64,000 nucleotides of DNA, taken from assembly GCF_900169065.1 (NCBI RefSeq), contig NZ_FXZB01000004.1:1-64000 (forward strand). Direction: 5' to 3'. The stretch is from Brevibacterium aurantiacum. GTDB taxonomy: Bacteria > Actinomycetota > Actinomycetes > Actinomycetales > Brevibacteriaceae. This document shows, one piece after another, positions 1 to 7,809 of the stretch (positions within the stretch are counted from its first letter, which is position 1; each line of letters begins with the position of its first letter). The notes under the pieces were generated by a model. That model saw only the letters and a list, made by a program, of their open reading frames with translations. It did no database searches and was not told where the DNA came from. A program made the position numbers and the translations under genes.

Positions 1-115
1 GAACGGCAGGCTGGAACACCTACGTGGATCGGCGCTGGGGTTCCGGAACCTCACCCACTACATCGCCCGAAGCTTGCTCGAGACGGGAGGATTCAGACCC
101 CGATTACACCCCTAA
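1..115 (+). CDS. ISL3-family transposase, C-terminal fragment (cut by window edge)
   Basis: Reading from base 2 gives 37 codons ending in TAA at 113-115. They include NGRLEHLRGSALGFRNLTHY and IARSLLETGGF, the characteristic C-terminal block of ISL3-family transposases (DDE catalytic core upstream, outside the window). Only the tail is present, so integrity of the enzyme cannot be judged. It would catalyse cut-and-paste movement of the element whose end lies about 12 bases downstream. The frame is open and matches the family tail well, and the adjacent terminal repeat supports the call. Confidence 0.8.
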   Translation, partial: NGRLEHLRGSALGFRNLTHYIARSLLETGGFRPRLHP

Positions 116-127
116 CTGCGAAGAGCC
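1..127 (+). mobile_element. Right end of an ISL3-family insertion sequence
   Basis: The window opens inside an IS. The first 115 bases encode the C-terminus of an ISL3-type transposase. The stretch just after it, read on the minus strand from about 127, begins GGCTCTTCGCAGTTAGG, and GGCTCTTC is the usual outer tip of ISL3-family inverted repeats in coryneform bacteria. The IS end falls inside the reading frame of the neighbouring minus-strand gene, so it inserted into that gene. The left end, the other repeat and the target duplication lie outside the window, so the exact boundary at 127 is inferred. Confidence 0.7.
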
Positions 128-416
128 ACATGTTCTCCAGGTCGGGATAGAGCACGACGAAGACGAGGCTCAGCCCTGTCGAGACGAACACCGTCGCCAA
201 AGGGAAGAACGGGGAGAGAACGATGAGAGCATAGGCGCAGACGAGGAGGAGCATGTATCGAGGTTCATCGATCTCGAACGACCCCGGAATCAGCACAGTC
301 AGCCCCATGATGAGGGCGAGAAGCCGCATAGGCAGATCCACGAAGCGCGGCCCACGGAATACGAGCCACAATCTGTTGGGCGTACTCATGGTGCCGTCGT
401 CTGTCGCTGATGTCAT
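93..416 (-). CDS. Hypothetical small membrane protein, 3' end replaced by IS sequence
   Basis: A 107-residue protein starting at MTSATDDG. It has hydrophobic spans near residues 27-42 and 50-85 (MLLLVCAYALIVL and PLATVFVSTGLSLVFVV), so it is probably an inner-membrane protein of unknown function. The last codons (LFAVRGVIGV) are read from the terminal repeat of the ISL3-type element, so the original C-terminus has been lost at about base 127. The start is uncertain: there is no good ribosome site, ATG 387-389 is an alternative and the frame stays open to 524. It may be non-functional. I do not recognise the family. Confidence 0.45.
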   Translation of the reverse strand: MTSATDDGTMSTPNRLWLVFRGPRFVDLPMRLLALIMGLTVLIPGSFEIDEPRYMLLLVCAYALIVLSPFFPLATVFVSTGLSLVFVVLYPDLENMWLFAVRGVIGV

Positions 417-554
417 GGAGCCTATTGTGCTATGCCCTCGTTCCCGCCGAAGCAGGCGGATCTCATACTTACGTGCGATGCCCGTTCGCGACAAGCAGGC
501 TAGCGTTGTAAAGGCATTCCCCACAGCAGCACGCCCCTCGTGAACAACCCGGAC

Positions 555-610
555 CGTCCCCTTTTGGAACCGGTGATATCACCTCGTCCCCTTGACCTGG
601 TGATATCACC
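555..610. promoter_or_regulatory. Twin palindromic operator with direct repeats
   Basis: The perfect 12-bp palindrome GGTGATATCACC occurs twice, at 572-583 and 599-610, 27 bp apart. Each copy is preceded by the direct repeat CGTCCCCTT (555-563 and 585-593). Two identical dyads in tandem is the usual layout of a cooperative repressor site. It lies upstream of the truncated membrane-protein gene (93-416) and downstream of the 692-904 gene. No regulator gene is adjacent, so the binding protein is unknown. Apart from this element, 417-691 shows no convincing gene. Confidence 0.5.
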
Positions 611-691
611 GATATCCGACAGTGTGCTGGCCCCTGCCGCCACTGCCCGAGTTGGTGCCAGCATGACAGTTCTGAGAGAGAAAATAGCTAG

Positions 692-904
692 CTACGAGCC
701 TAAATTCTGCCTTTCCAGACTGCTTCTCGCTATATAGAGGCACAGCTCGTTTATGCCGATAAGAAATACGCCGGACCCAAGCAGAACGGCGCCTGGGACA
801 TTCATTGCGGTGAAGAGGAGGACGATTCCAGCAATGAAGAGCGGGTAGCTCAACCCGGTGAGGAGAACGGAACGGCGGGCCTGCCCACGCATGTCACTCA
901 TCAC
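692..904 (-). CDS. Hypothetical small two-helix membrane protein
   Basis: About 70 residues starting at GTG 904 or ATG 901. Two hydrophobic segments, roughly residues 14-32 (LTGLSYPLFIAGIVLLFTA) and 36-56, suggest a hairpin membrane protein. Its start overlaps the stop of the preceding small frame (894-1112) within GTGATGAGTGA, a translational-coupling arrangement that supports both being real. I do not recognise a family. It lies in the poorly conserved segment next to the IS and may belong to a strain-specific insertion. Confidence 0.45.
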   Translation of the reverse strand: MMSDMRGQARRSVLLTGLSYPLFIAGIVLLFTAMNVPGAVLLGSGVFLIGINELCLYIARSSLERQNLGS

Positions 905-1112
905 CGACCTGGATTGTGTATTTGGTGTTTTTGTAGGTCACGACTCCGGTGACCAGTTGTTTCACGTGGACGATAGCTCCCTTGAACGAGATTCCGCTGT
1001 TGACGTTGTGGATGCACGTCTTTTTGCCAGGCTTCTTCTTCGTCGCACCTCCGCTGACTGACCCACTGCTGCCAACTTGGAGCGGTTGAGCACCACTCCC
1101 GTCCCACTCCAC
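894..1112 (-). CDS. Hypothetical small lysine-rich protein
   Basis: A 72-residue frame with a GTG start, limited upstream by an in-frame stop at 1134-1136. The first part is Gly/Ser-rich, followed by a basic KKKPGKK stretch and a beta-rich end (IVHVKQLVTGVVTYKNTKYT). One cysteine is present. No signal peptide or known domain is visible, and there is no strong ribosome site. Its stop overlaps the start of the 692-904 membrane protein, the main argument that it is translated. It could be a remnant of a longer gene. Confidence 0.3.
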   Translation of the reverse strand: MEWDGSGAQPLQVGSSGSVSGGATKKKPGKKTCIHNVNSGISFKGAIVHVKQLVTGVVTYKNTKYTIQVGDE

Positions 1113-1118
1113 ACCATG

Positions 1119-1166
1119 CTGACGGCGGCCCAGCTACCAAGTACAAGGTAGCTGGACCGCCGTCAG
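1119..1166 (-). terminator. Long hairpin downstream of gabT
   Basis: Arms 1119-1138 and 1147-1166 pair over 20 bp (19 Watson-Crick plus one G-U) around the 8-nt loop AAGTACAA. It lies 56 bp after the gabT stop on the minus strand and before the small genes below it. There is no U-tract, so it may act as an RNA-stabilising 3' hairpin or a weak terminator rather than a classical intrinsic one. Confidence 0.55.
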
Positions 1167-1221
1167 GTGGTTCTAGAGCGAGTTTGGGCGCTCTGGGTCA
1201 GATCGAGCCGGGGACTTCTGC

Positions 1222-2586
1222 TCAGCCGAGGATCTCGCCGAGGCCTGCTTCGATGACGTCGAATGCTTCATTGAGCAGTTCGTCTGAGATCGTCAGCGGC
1301 GGCAGGAAGCGCAGGATGTTGCCGAAGGTTCCCGTGGTGAGCACGAGGACGCCGTTGTTCGCACAGTAGTCGGCGATCTTCTTGACCAGGTCCGGGTTCG
1401 GATCGATCGAGTCGTGCTGGACGAACTCGGCGGCGATCATGGCACCGCGGCCACGGATGTCACCGACCTCTGGGTACGTGCTCTGGAGCTTGGTGAGACG
1501 TTCGGTGATGATCTCGCCGATGTGGACGGCGTTCTCGACGAGTCCGTCTTCCTCATAGGAGGCGATGGCGCCGAGTGCGGCCGCGCAGGCGACCGGATTG
1601 CCGCCGTAGGTGCCGCCGAGGCGACCCGGTCCGACCGAGTCCATGATCTCCGCGCGACCGGTCACGGCCGAGAGCGGCAGACCGCCGGCGATGCCCTTCG
1701 CCGTCGTGATGAGGTCGGGGACGATGCCCTCCCATTCGGAGGCGAACATCTTGCCCGTGCGGGCGAAGCCGGCCTGAACCTCGTCAGCGACGAAGACGAT
1801 GCCCTTCTCGCGGGCGTACTCGACCAGCGTCGGCAGGAAGCCTTCGGCCGGGACGATGAAGCCGCCCTCACCCTGGATGGGCTCGATGACGATCGCGGCG
1901 ACGTATTCGGAGCCGATCTGCTTCTCGATCATGGTGATGACGCGCTTGGCCGCATCCTCGCCGCTGACCTTGGTGCCGGCCGCGTCGTTGTCGCGGAACG
2001 GGTAGGACATGGGGGCGCGGTAGACCTCACCGGCGAACGGACCGAAGCCGGCCTTGTAGGGAGCGGCCTTCGCGGTCATCGACATGGTCAGGTTGGTGCG
2101 ACCGTGGTAGGCATGGTCGAACACGACGACCGCATCGCGACCGGTGTGGGCACGGGCGATCTTGACGGCGTTCTCGACAGCCTCGGCGCCGGAGTTGAGC
2201 AGGATCGAACGCTTCTCGTGATCGCCGGGTGTCAGGCGGTTGAGCGCCTCAGCGACCTCGACATAGCCCTCGTACGGGTTGACCATGAAGCAGGTGTGGG
2301 TGAACGCTTCGAGCTGTTCGGTAGCGCCCTTGACCACGCGGGGGTTCGAGTTTCCGGCGGTCGTCACGGCGATGCCTGCACCCAGGTCAATGATCTGATT
2401 GCCGTCGACGTCCTTGAGGATTCCGCCGCCGGCGGCGACGATATAGGCGGGCAGGCTCGAGCCGACTCCCGGTGCTACTGCCGACTTGCGTCGTTCCTCG
2501 ATCTCACGGGACTTCGGCCCGGGGATCTCGGTGACGATCTTACGTTCCTGCGGCAGAGCTTCGCCGCCAATTTCCAAAGCTGTCAT
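1222..2586 (-). CDS. gabT: 4-aminobutyrate--2-oxoglutarate aminotransferase
   Basis: A 454-residue class III PLP aminotransferase transferring the amino group of GABA to 2-oxoglutarate, giving succinate semialdehyde and glutamate in the cytoplasm. Visible family marks are NSGAEAVENA (131-140), the AYHGRT segment near 159-164, the PLP-pyridine aspartate in FVADEVQAGF (D268) and the Schiff-base lysine in TTAKGIAGG (K297). Length is normal for GabT. No gabD or GABA permease lies next to it; the gene stands alone between a 3' hairpin and a 208-bp gap upstream. A related omega-amino-acid substrate cannot be excluded from sequence alone. Confidence 0.9.
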   Translation of the reverse strand: MTALEIGGEALPQERKIVTEIPGPKSREIEERRKSAVAPGVGSSLPAYIVAAGGGILKDVDGNQIIDLGAGIAVTTAGNSNPRVVKGATEQLEAFTHTCFMVNPYEGYVEVAEALNRLTPGDHEKRSILLNSGAEAVENAVKIARAHTGRDAVVVFDHAYHGRTNLTMSMTAKAAPYKAGFGPFAGEVYRAPMSYPFRDNDAAGTKVSGEDAAKRVITMIEKQIGSEYVAAIVIEPIQGEGGFIVPAEGFLPTLVEYAREKGIVFVADEVQAGFARTGKMFASEWEGIVPDLITTAKGIAGGLPLSAVTGRAEIMDSVGPGRLGGTYGGNPVACAAALGAIASYEEDGLVENAVHIGEIITERLTKLQSTYPEVGDIRGRGAMIAAEFVQHDSIDPNPDLVKKIADYCANNGVLVLTTGTFGNILRFLPPLTISDELLNEAFDVIEAGLGEILG

Positions 2587-2794
2587 AACGAGAAGATTAG
2601 AGCCTATCGACGGTTCTTGTCACTTACCGTCCGCAGGCTGGTCAGATCACGCGAAACTCGGAACCAGACGATGCGAATTCAGTTGCCGTCGGCGCAGCTG
2701 TCAGAGCATGCGAAACGTGCTCACAGAACGGTTCCAGACCGCTGAGCGAACCGAGGATGCAGTTTCTACCCGCGGTTTTCGTCGAGGTCGAAAT

Positions 2795-4006
2795 TCAGCG
2801 GTTCTGATTCCGCATGTCGACGTCTCTGTTGCGGCTGGGCAGGTCGAGATCGTGTTCGCGCACGGGCGCGACGATCGTCTCCTGGGCCCCGACCACACGG
2901 GCCGCGTCCTCGCCGAGATCGAAGCTGAGCTGCGCTTCAGCGGAGAGATTGCGCTTGACCACGGCCAGGCCGATCGGACCCAGCTCCCAGTGCAGGGCGA
3001 CCGACGACAGCTGCCCCACGGAACGCTCGGCTCCGCGGACCTCAGCGAGCACCTCGGCGCCGGCTTCGGGCTGGATGTGCCCGGATCCGTCGAGATGGAC
3101 GAAGACGAGTCGACGAGGCGGCTGGCCCAGGTTGTGCACGCGCGCCACAGCCTCCTGGCCGCGGTAGCAGCCCTTGGCCAGGTGCACCGAGGTGCGCAGA
3201 AGGTCGAGTTCGCCGACGAGCGACTTGTGGTCGATTTCGTTCACACCGGGACGCCAGGCGGCGATCCGCAGGGCTTCCCAGGCGTCGAAGCCGGCCATCG
3301 TGAAGTCATTCGCCGAGGTGGCCCGCAGGTCAGCGCGGGCGATGATGCCGATGACGAACTGGGTCTCGAGTCCGGGGTGATCCTCCCCTGCCACCCCGAG
3401 GCCGAGATCAACCTGAGCGTACGAGGCCGAGCCGGTCCCGATGTGCGGCCAGGGGTCGGTCCACAGCTGGGTCACCGGCAGGCTGTCCGGCAGGGCGACG
3501 AGTGCGCCGATGCATTGGAACTCGTCGCTGACGTCCTCGATCGTCACCCGCATCATGAAGACCATCTTGCGCAGAAATTCGAGGGTGTCGTCGGTGCGCA
3601 GCTCGCTGATCGCCCACAGCGTTTCACCGTCGTCGACGAGCTTCAGCCAGCCTTCGATGCGGCCGTTCGGGTCCAAGACCAGAGTCTCTGTGGCCACGCC
3701 CGGGGCAAGGGTGTCGAGCTTCTGCGTGGTGATGGAGTTCAGCCAGGTGAGACGATCTGCTCCACTCAGACGCAGGATGCGCAGGTGGGCCAGATCGACG
3801 ATCGCGCCCTTTTCGAGCAGTGCCCGCTGTTCACGCAGCGGTGAACCGTAGTGCAGGGGCGTGTGTGCCAGTTCGCCTTCGCCGAGGACCGCGGTGGAGC
3901 TCAGCGGGCGGCTCAGCGATGAGGGACGCGACTGCGCCGCCTGCGTCTCCGCAGCGTCGGCTTCGCCGTCATGTGCGTTCGAGTCGGGGTCGACCATCTC
4001 AGGCAA
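2795..4006 (-). CDS. ygfZ: YgfZ/GcvT-like folate-binding Fe-S cluster maintenance protein
   Basis: A 403-residue protein of the YgfZ/CAF17 family, tetrahydrofolate-binding relatives of GcvT that support repair or assembly of certain Fe-S enzymes. The diagnostic motif KGCYRGQEAVAR is present at about residues 280-290, with the conserved cysteine. The GcvT-like fold follows a polar N-terminal extension of about 45 residues. The gene is last in a three-gene operon: its start overlaps the end of the FABP-like gene by 8 bp. Pairing of YgfZ with a nitrobindin-like protein recurs in actinobacteria, suggesting a shared role in Fe/haem or nitrosative-stress homeostasis (inference). Confidence 0.88.
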   Translation of the reverse strand: MPEMVDPDSNAHDGEADAAETQAAQSRPSSLSRPLSSTAVLGEGELAHTPLHYGSPLREQRALLEKGAIVDLAHLRILRLSGADRLTWLNSITTQKLDTLAPGVATETLVLDPNGRIEGWLKLVDDGETLWAISELRTDDTLEFLRKMVFMMRVTIEDVSDEFQCIGALVALPDSLPVTQLWTDPWPHIGTGSASYAQVDLGLGVAGEDHPGLETQFVIGIIARADLRATSANDFTMAGFDAWEALRIAAWRPGVNEIDHKSLVGELDLLRTSVHLAKGCYRGQEAVARVHNLGQPPRRLVFVHLDGSGHIQPEAGAEVLAEVRGAERSVGQLSSVALHWELGPIGLAVVKRNLSAEAQLSFDLGEDAARVVGAQETIVAPVREHDLDLPSRNRDVDMRNQNR

Positions 4007-4598
4007 TCTTCTTCAGTCGGGCCGAGGAGTGGGTGGCGAGCTCGTGGCCCAGTGCGGCCATGTCCCAGGCCCACATCAGTTCTCCGCCGACGAGGCCGTA
4101 CATGCGGGTCGAGGCCGTGTACTCCTTCGCGGTCTTGGTCCGGGCGACGACATCGGTGCTGAGATCGATGCGCGGTCCCTTCACGTGACCTGCGTAGAGT
4201 TCCATCACTCCGTGGGGGTGGACGATCTCGGCTTCGATCTCGAATCCGTCGTCATTGGTGCGCAGGGTCTCCACGGCCGCAGCCGTGGTGAAGCTCGGGT
4301 CCTCGGTCGGAATGAGCATTCCCGGGCCCACGTCACCGGCATCGCGCGGACGCACGAGCTGCCAGATTCCTGTCTCCAGGGTCAGGGTCGACTCCAGTTC
4401 CCCGTCCTCACTCAGCAGCCACGCATGCGCGGTGTACTGCAGGAACGGTGTTCCCGGGTGGGCGGTGAATTCGACGCGCTGCCCGAACTGCTTCTCCGGG
4501 GTGTCTGCGTAGCCGACGACTCCGACGCCTTCCCACGAACCGATCAGCCAGGACAGGGGAACGAGCTCGGGATGTACCGAGGAATCAAGTTCGATCAT
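3999..4598 (-). CDS. FABP-like (nitrobindin/DUF1794) heme-binding beta-barrel protein
   Basis: A 199-residue protein of the actinobacterial FABP/THAP4-like family. The hallmark GSWEGVGVVGY segment lies near residues 21-31, and the rest is an alternating-strand ten-stranded barrel ending in YGLVGGELMWAWDMA. Family members bind ferric haem b and act on NO or peroxynitrite. Likely haem contacts are in the C-terminal part, where His residues are conserved (H184 region). It is translated 5 bp after a 38-residue membrane peptide and overlaps ygfZ by 8 bp, so the three are probably co-transcribed. Confidence 0.82.
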   Translation of the reverse strand: MIELDSSVHPELVPLSWLIGSWEGVGVVGYADTPEKQFGQRVEFTAHPGTPFLQYTAHAWLLSEDGELESTLTLETGIWQLVRPRDAGDVGPGMLIPTEDPSFTTAAAVETLRTNDDGFEIEAEIVHPHGVMELYAGHVKGPRIDLSTDVVARTKTAKEYTASTRMYGLVGGELMWAWDMAALGHELATHSSARLKKIA

Positions 4599-4603
4599 TG
4601 AGT

Positions 4604-4720
4604 TCAGCGATTGTCTTTGAACAGCGCCGTGACGACCTTGACTCCGACGCCCAGGGCGCCGAGTGCGGCAATGCCGACGAGACTGGAGAAGACGATTTCG
4701 AGAGCGACGAGGTTATCCAT
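4604..4720 (-). CDS. 38-residue small membrane protein upstream of the FABP-ygfZ pair
   Basis: An ATG at 4718-4720 opens a 38-codon frame ending in TGA at 4604-4606. It starts MDNLVALEIV, runs through a Gly/Ala/Val-rich hydrophobic stretch (SLVGIAALGALGVGVKVV) and ends in the polar tail ALFKDNR. It looks like a single-span membrane peptide. It ends 5 bp before the FABP gene on the same strand, which supports translation as the first cistron. The ribosome site is weak (GGGAG one base before ATG). No known family comes to mind. Confidence 0.5.
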   Translation of the reverse strand: MDNLVALEIVFSSLVGIAALGALGVGVKVVTALFKDNR

Positions 4721-4768
4721 GCTCCCAGTCTACATTTCCATTCCGTGGTGCGCGCACCCAGGCCGAGT

Positions 4769-5572
4769 TCAGAAGGCGATGCGCTCGAGGGAGTAGACGA
4801 CGACACCGCCGAGTGCGATGGGAGTCGCGCCGAGCGCGAGCTGGACGGCGAAGCTGCGGGCCTTCTCCACGTTCTTCTTCAGCTCGAGGTTCTGGGACAG
4901 CTCAAGGCTCACGGCCTGATATTTGCTGTGGGCGATGAGTCCGAGCATGCGGTCGACTCCGGCGACCAGGAGACCCATGATGGCGCCGAGGATCAGCGAG
5001 ACGGGCAGGCTGAGAGAGCTCTCGAAGATGAGGACCGAAAGGATTCCGGCGACCGCTGTCGACATCGCAATCGCCAGCGGTGAGGTGTAGGTCGCGGGCC
5101 AGGGCAAGGCCGTCATGCAGCCTGCGACGATGAGCGAGACGAGGCCCACGACGATGGACTCTTTGTCTCCGGGAACGGTGATCGCGGCAACCCACGTACT
5201 CGCGGACAAGGCGATGACCACGCCAGCAACCTGCGCCGAGACGTTGGCCACGGCGTCCGAAGCACCCATCCCGCGAGTGAGATTCTGCACGAAGGTCCAC
5301 AGCAGACCGAGACCCGCCAGGACCGGGAGCCAGTCCAGATAGGGTGCCGTGTCATCGCGGTACGCCGCGAGCAGTCCGGCCGCACCGAAGAGGAAGAGCA
5401 TGATCGAGGTCGCGCGGGGCTGCGGTGAGTCCGTGAGCCGGGGCCAACCGTAGGCCACGCCGAAGACGATGAGTCCCGTGGCGAGCAGGAACAAGGTGTA
5501 GCCCCAGTACACGGAGGCACTGAGGGCCAGGGCCAGCACCAGGGCAACAGCTACTCGAATCCATCTGATCAC
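4769..5572 (-). CDS. Polytopic membrane protein of unknown function
   Basis: A 267-residue protein that is mostly hydrophobic. I count about eight spans between residues 5 and 215, a charged helix around 218-240 (KYQAVSLELSQNLELKKNVEKA) and a final span before the C-terminus. No transporter or enzyme motif is visible. The charged helix between the last two spans could be a cytosolic coiled coil. It lies upstream of the peptide-FABP-ygfZ operon on the same strand, 48 bp from it, and may be co-transcribed. Probably a conserved actinobacterial integral membrane protein. Confidence 0.72.
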   Translation of the reverse strand: MIRWIRVAVALVLALALSASVYWGYTLFLLATGLIVFGVAYGWPRLTDSPQPRATSIMLFLFGAAGLLAAYRDDTAPYLDWLPVLAGLGLLWTFVQNLTRGMGASDAVANVSAQVAGVVIALSASTWVAAITVPGDKESIVVGLVSLIVAGCMTALPWPATYTSPLAIAMSTAVAGILSVLIFESSLSLPVSLILGAIMGLLVAGVDRMLGLIAHSKYQAVSLELSQNLELKKNVEKARSFAVQLALGATPIALGGVVVYSLERIAF

Positions 5573-5875
5573 AGGACTATCGTGCCTTACTCGGCCGCGA
5601 GGACGCGATTTGAGCCGGTATCGGCGATCCCCCGCCGATGCTCGGGTCGCCCGCGATCACCGACTTTCACGGCCAGCAAGCCGCCTTTTACAGACAACAG
5701 GCAGCCTTCCACAGGCATCAGACCTCCGCTCGCGGGCATCGGACATGAGTCACGTCCGAACCTGGTCACACCTTTGCGCACCAACCTACGCTGATGCGCA
5801 CCAGTTCAAACGGATCGCATCAATTCATCCCGATCGGTCAGCACCCAGGCCCGGACAGGCCATACGGAGGACACC
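5573..5875. other. Intergenic region with degenerate short repeats
   Basis: About 300 bases between divergently transcribed genes. Positions 5690-5745 contain degenerate repeats of roughly 21 bp (variants of CACAGGCATCAG and CGCGGGCATCGG), and TGCGCACCA occurs twice near 5777-5802. A strong ribosome site (CGGAGG at about 5864-5869) precedes the methyltransferase. Small frames here are low-complexity and I do not call them. Promoters for both flanking genes must lie here, but I cannot assign clear -10/-35 elements. Confidence 0.4.
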
Positions 5876-6691
5876 ATGACAACGATGAAGCCGATTTCAC
5901 CCAACGACCACTACTTCGACCACTACCTCTTCGACAACGGCTCGGACCTCGGAGCGCAGCAGCTCAATTCACTCTCCGCCCTCTTCGACGGGACCACCCG
6001 TTCGGTCCTGAGCACTCTGCCCCTCCCCGCATCACCGAACAGTCTGGAGATCGGGGCAGGAAACGGCTCGGTGGCCCGGATGATCGCCGAGCAGACCGGC
6101 GGGCAGGTGGTGGCGATCGACCTCGACACAACACACCTGCCACGAACGCCCGGAGTCGAACCGCACCGTCACGACATTCGCGAGGGAGTCCCCGCTGGCC
6201 CCTTCGACCTCATCCACGCACGGCTCGTCCTCACCCACCTGCCCGCGCGACGAGAGATATTCGCCCAGCTCATCGATGAGTTGGCCCCCGGAGGTTGGCT
6301 CGTTCTCGCAGATGTGGGCCTTGCCGACGAGCTGCTGGTGGCGCCGGAGGAATCCGATCATGATGTCTGGCGCAAGTACAACGATGCGGCGTACCGGCAG
6401 GTCGGTCCGGCCGCCGGACACGACTATCTGTGGGCCGAGCAGACCGAGGCAGCCATGTTCGGTGCCGGGCTCAGCGAGGTTTCCGCAGAGCACCTCGTCC
6501 CGCTTGCCCGCGGCGGCGGTCCTTGGGCCGTCTACCAATCCAACCTCAGCAAGCAAGCCGAGGCACCGCTCCTGGCCACGGGGCTGAGCATGACGGATAT
6601 GGACCGCTACCGCGCCATGCTCACTGACCCCGAATTCCGTGCGCGCTTCTTCTCACTGACATACACGGCAGGACGCAAGCCGAGCGCATAA
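5876..6691 (+). CDS. Class I SAM-dependent methyltransferase
   Basis: A 271-residue cytosolic protein with a Rossmann methyltransferase core. Motif I is LEIGAGNGSVA (about 57-67), followed by the acidic end of strand 2 (VVAIDLD) and the motif IV/post-I region FDLIHARLVLTHLPAR. The substrate is unknown; similar actinobacterial proteins act on small molecules. The start is fixed by CGGAGG seven bases before ATG. It stands alone, divergent from the upstream membrane-protein gene, and ends 134 bp before the glnR-like gene. Confidence 0.82.
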   Translation: MTTMKPISPNDHYFDHYLFDNGSDLGAQQLNSLSALFDGTTRSVLSTLPLPASPNSLEIGAGNGSVARMIAEQTGGQVVAIDLDTTHLPRTPGVEPHRHDIREGVPAGPFDLIHARLVLTHLPARREIFAQLIDELAPGGWLVLADVGLADELLVAPEESDHDVWRKYNDAAYRQVGPAAGHDYLWAEQTEAAMFGAGLSEVSAEHLVPLARGGGPWAVYQSNLSKQAEAPLLATGLSMTDMDRYRAMLTDPEFRARFFSLTYTAGRKPSA

Positions 6692-6763
6692 CCGGCCCCA
6701 CCTCTCCAGCGACCCGGCGCCCTCCTCCCCCGGCTTTGGGGAAGCACACCTTCGCACCCTCGG

Positions 6764-6825
6764 TATACTTTCCCCAGGCCGCATCTTCTGCGGCCGCACC
6801 GAGTCAGAGGAGGTAGGACGAGTAC
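6764..6825 (+). promoter_or_regulatory. Candidate -10 box, leader hairpin and RBS of the glnR-like gene
   Basis: TATACT at 6764-6769 is a good -10 hexamer, though no clear -35 precedes it. It is followed by a small stem (GGCCGCA 6777-6783 with TGCGGCC 6789-6795, loop TCTTC) and AGGAGGT about ten bases before the ATG. This suggests the glnR-mshD-ppk1-mutT1 operon starts here. Confidence 0.4.
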
Positions 6826-7809
6826 ATGCGAATCCTGCACATCTGCCCCACCGCCCGGATCGAATCCCCACTGGCACCGGAATCCCTGCAGTATCTCGGC
6901 CACCAGATCGAACGCCTCAGCCTCGATCAGCTGAGCCGGGCAGACTCCAGCTCGCTCGCTGCCGACATCGTCGTCGCCGACGCCTGCCTGGACCTGTCCT
7001 TGGCGCCTGCCATCGCCGAGGCGGTGGCGCAGACGCGCATCGCAGCTCCGATCATCGTCGTGCTCAGCGAAGGCGGACTGGCCACCGCCTCGGCGAAATG
7101 GAACGTGGCCGACATCGTCCTCACCACTGCCGGCCCCGCCGAGGTGGAGGCCCGCCTGCGCCTGGCACGTGATCACCACCTGGCGCAGACCTCACACGGC
7201 GCCACCTCGTGGGGAGGCGGGGCCGGTGTGAGCGCAACCGGCTCGACAGCCACCACCGGAAGATCGCGGCCCGACCGCCCATCCTGGAACACCAGCGGCC
7301 CCTGGACGAGCGAGGGCGAGCCCATGATCGTCGTCAGCGGCGCCCTGCGCATCGACGAGACCGCGTTCACCGCGCACCTGGGCGAGCGCAGCCTCGACCT
7401 GACCTATCGCGAATTCGCCCTGCTGAAGTTCTTCGCGCTGCACCCCGAACGTGTCTTCACGCGCGACGAGATCCTGCTCGCGGTGTGGGGCGATGACTAC
7501 TTCGGAGGGACCCGCACCGTCGATGTGCATGTCCGCCGAGTGCGTGCGAAACTCGGCAAAGACTTCGAGAACGCCATCCACACCGTCCGCTACGTCGGCT
7601 ACCGCTTCAGCCCCGACTCCGCGGCCGCACACGGCGACGGTGATGAGGCAGAGTCGGACACCGAAGAAACGCCAGACACCGACGCAGCGGTGGGACCCGA
7701 CGAAGCGACGGCCACTGACGAGGCCGCGGAGCACGAACAGCCGGATCACGAACTGCCAGAGCACGAACAGTCAGAAGCAGAGTCGAACGAGGAGGACATG
7801 AAGGTATGA
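6826..7809 (+). CDS. glnR: GlnR-type orphan response regulator (winged helix) with acidic tail
   Basis: A 327-residue OmpR-fold regulator. Residues 1-125 form a degenerate receiver without the usual acidic cluster but with VVADACLDL, like the central aspartate segment of GlnR, a global nitrogen regulator that works without a standard kinase. Residues about 165-265 hold the winged-helix DNA-binding domain (LTYREFALLKFF, RTVDVHVRRVRAKL, VRYVGYRF). The last 65 residues are an unusual Glu/Asp/Thr-rich tail with EHEQP-like repeats, absent from typical GlnR. Immediate linkage to mshD matches the glnR-mshD order of Mycobacterium. Its stop overlaps the mshD start by 4 bp. Confidence 0.72.
   Translation: MRILHICPTARIESPLAPESLQYLGHQIERLSLDQLSRADSSSLAADIVVADACLDLSLAPAIAEAVAQTRIAAPIIVVLSEGGLATASAKWNVADIVLTTAGPAEVEARLRLARDHHLAQTSHGATSWGGGAGVSATGSTATTGRSRPDRPSWNTSGPWTSEGEPMIVVSGALRIDETAFTAHLGERSLDLTYREFALLKFFALHPERVFTRDEILLAVWGDDYFGGTRTVDVHVRRVRAKLGKDFENAIHTVRYVGYRFSPDSAAAHGDGDEAESDTEETPDTDAAVGPDEATATDEAAEHEQPDHELPEHEQSEAESNEEDMKV

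Noticed and set aside
1414-2745. 443-codon plus-strand frame opposite gabT
   Set aside because: Antisense of a full-length PLP aminotransferase; composition is artefactual.
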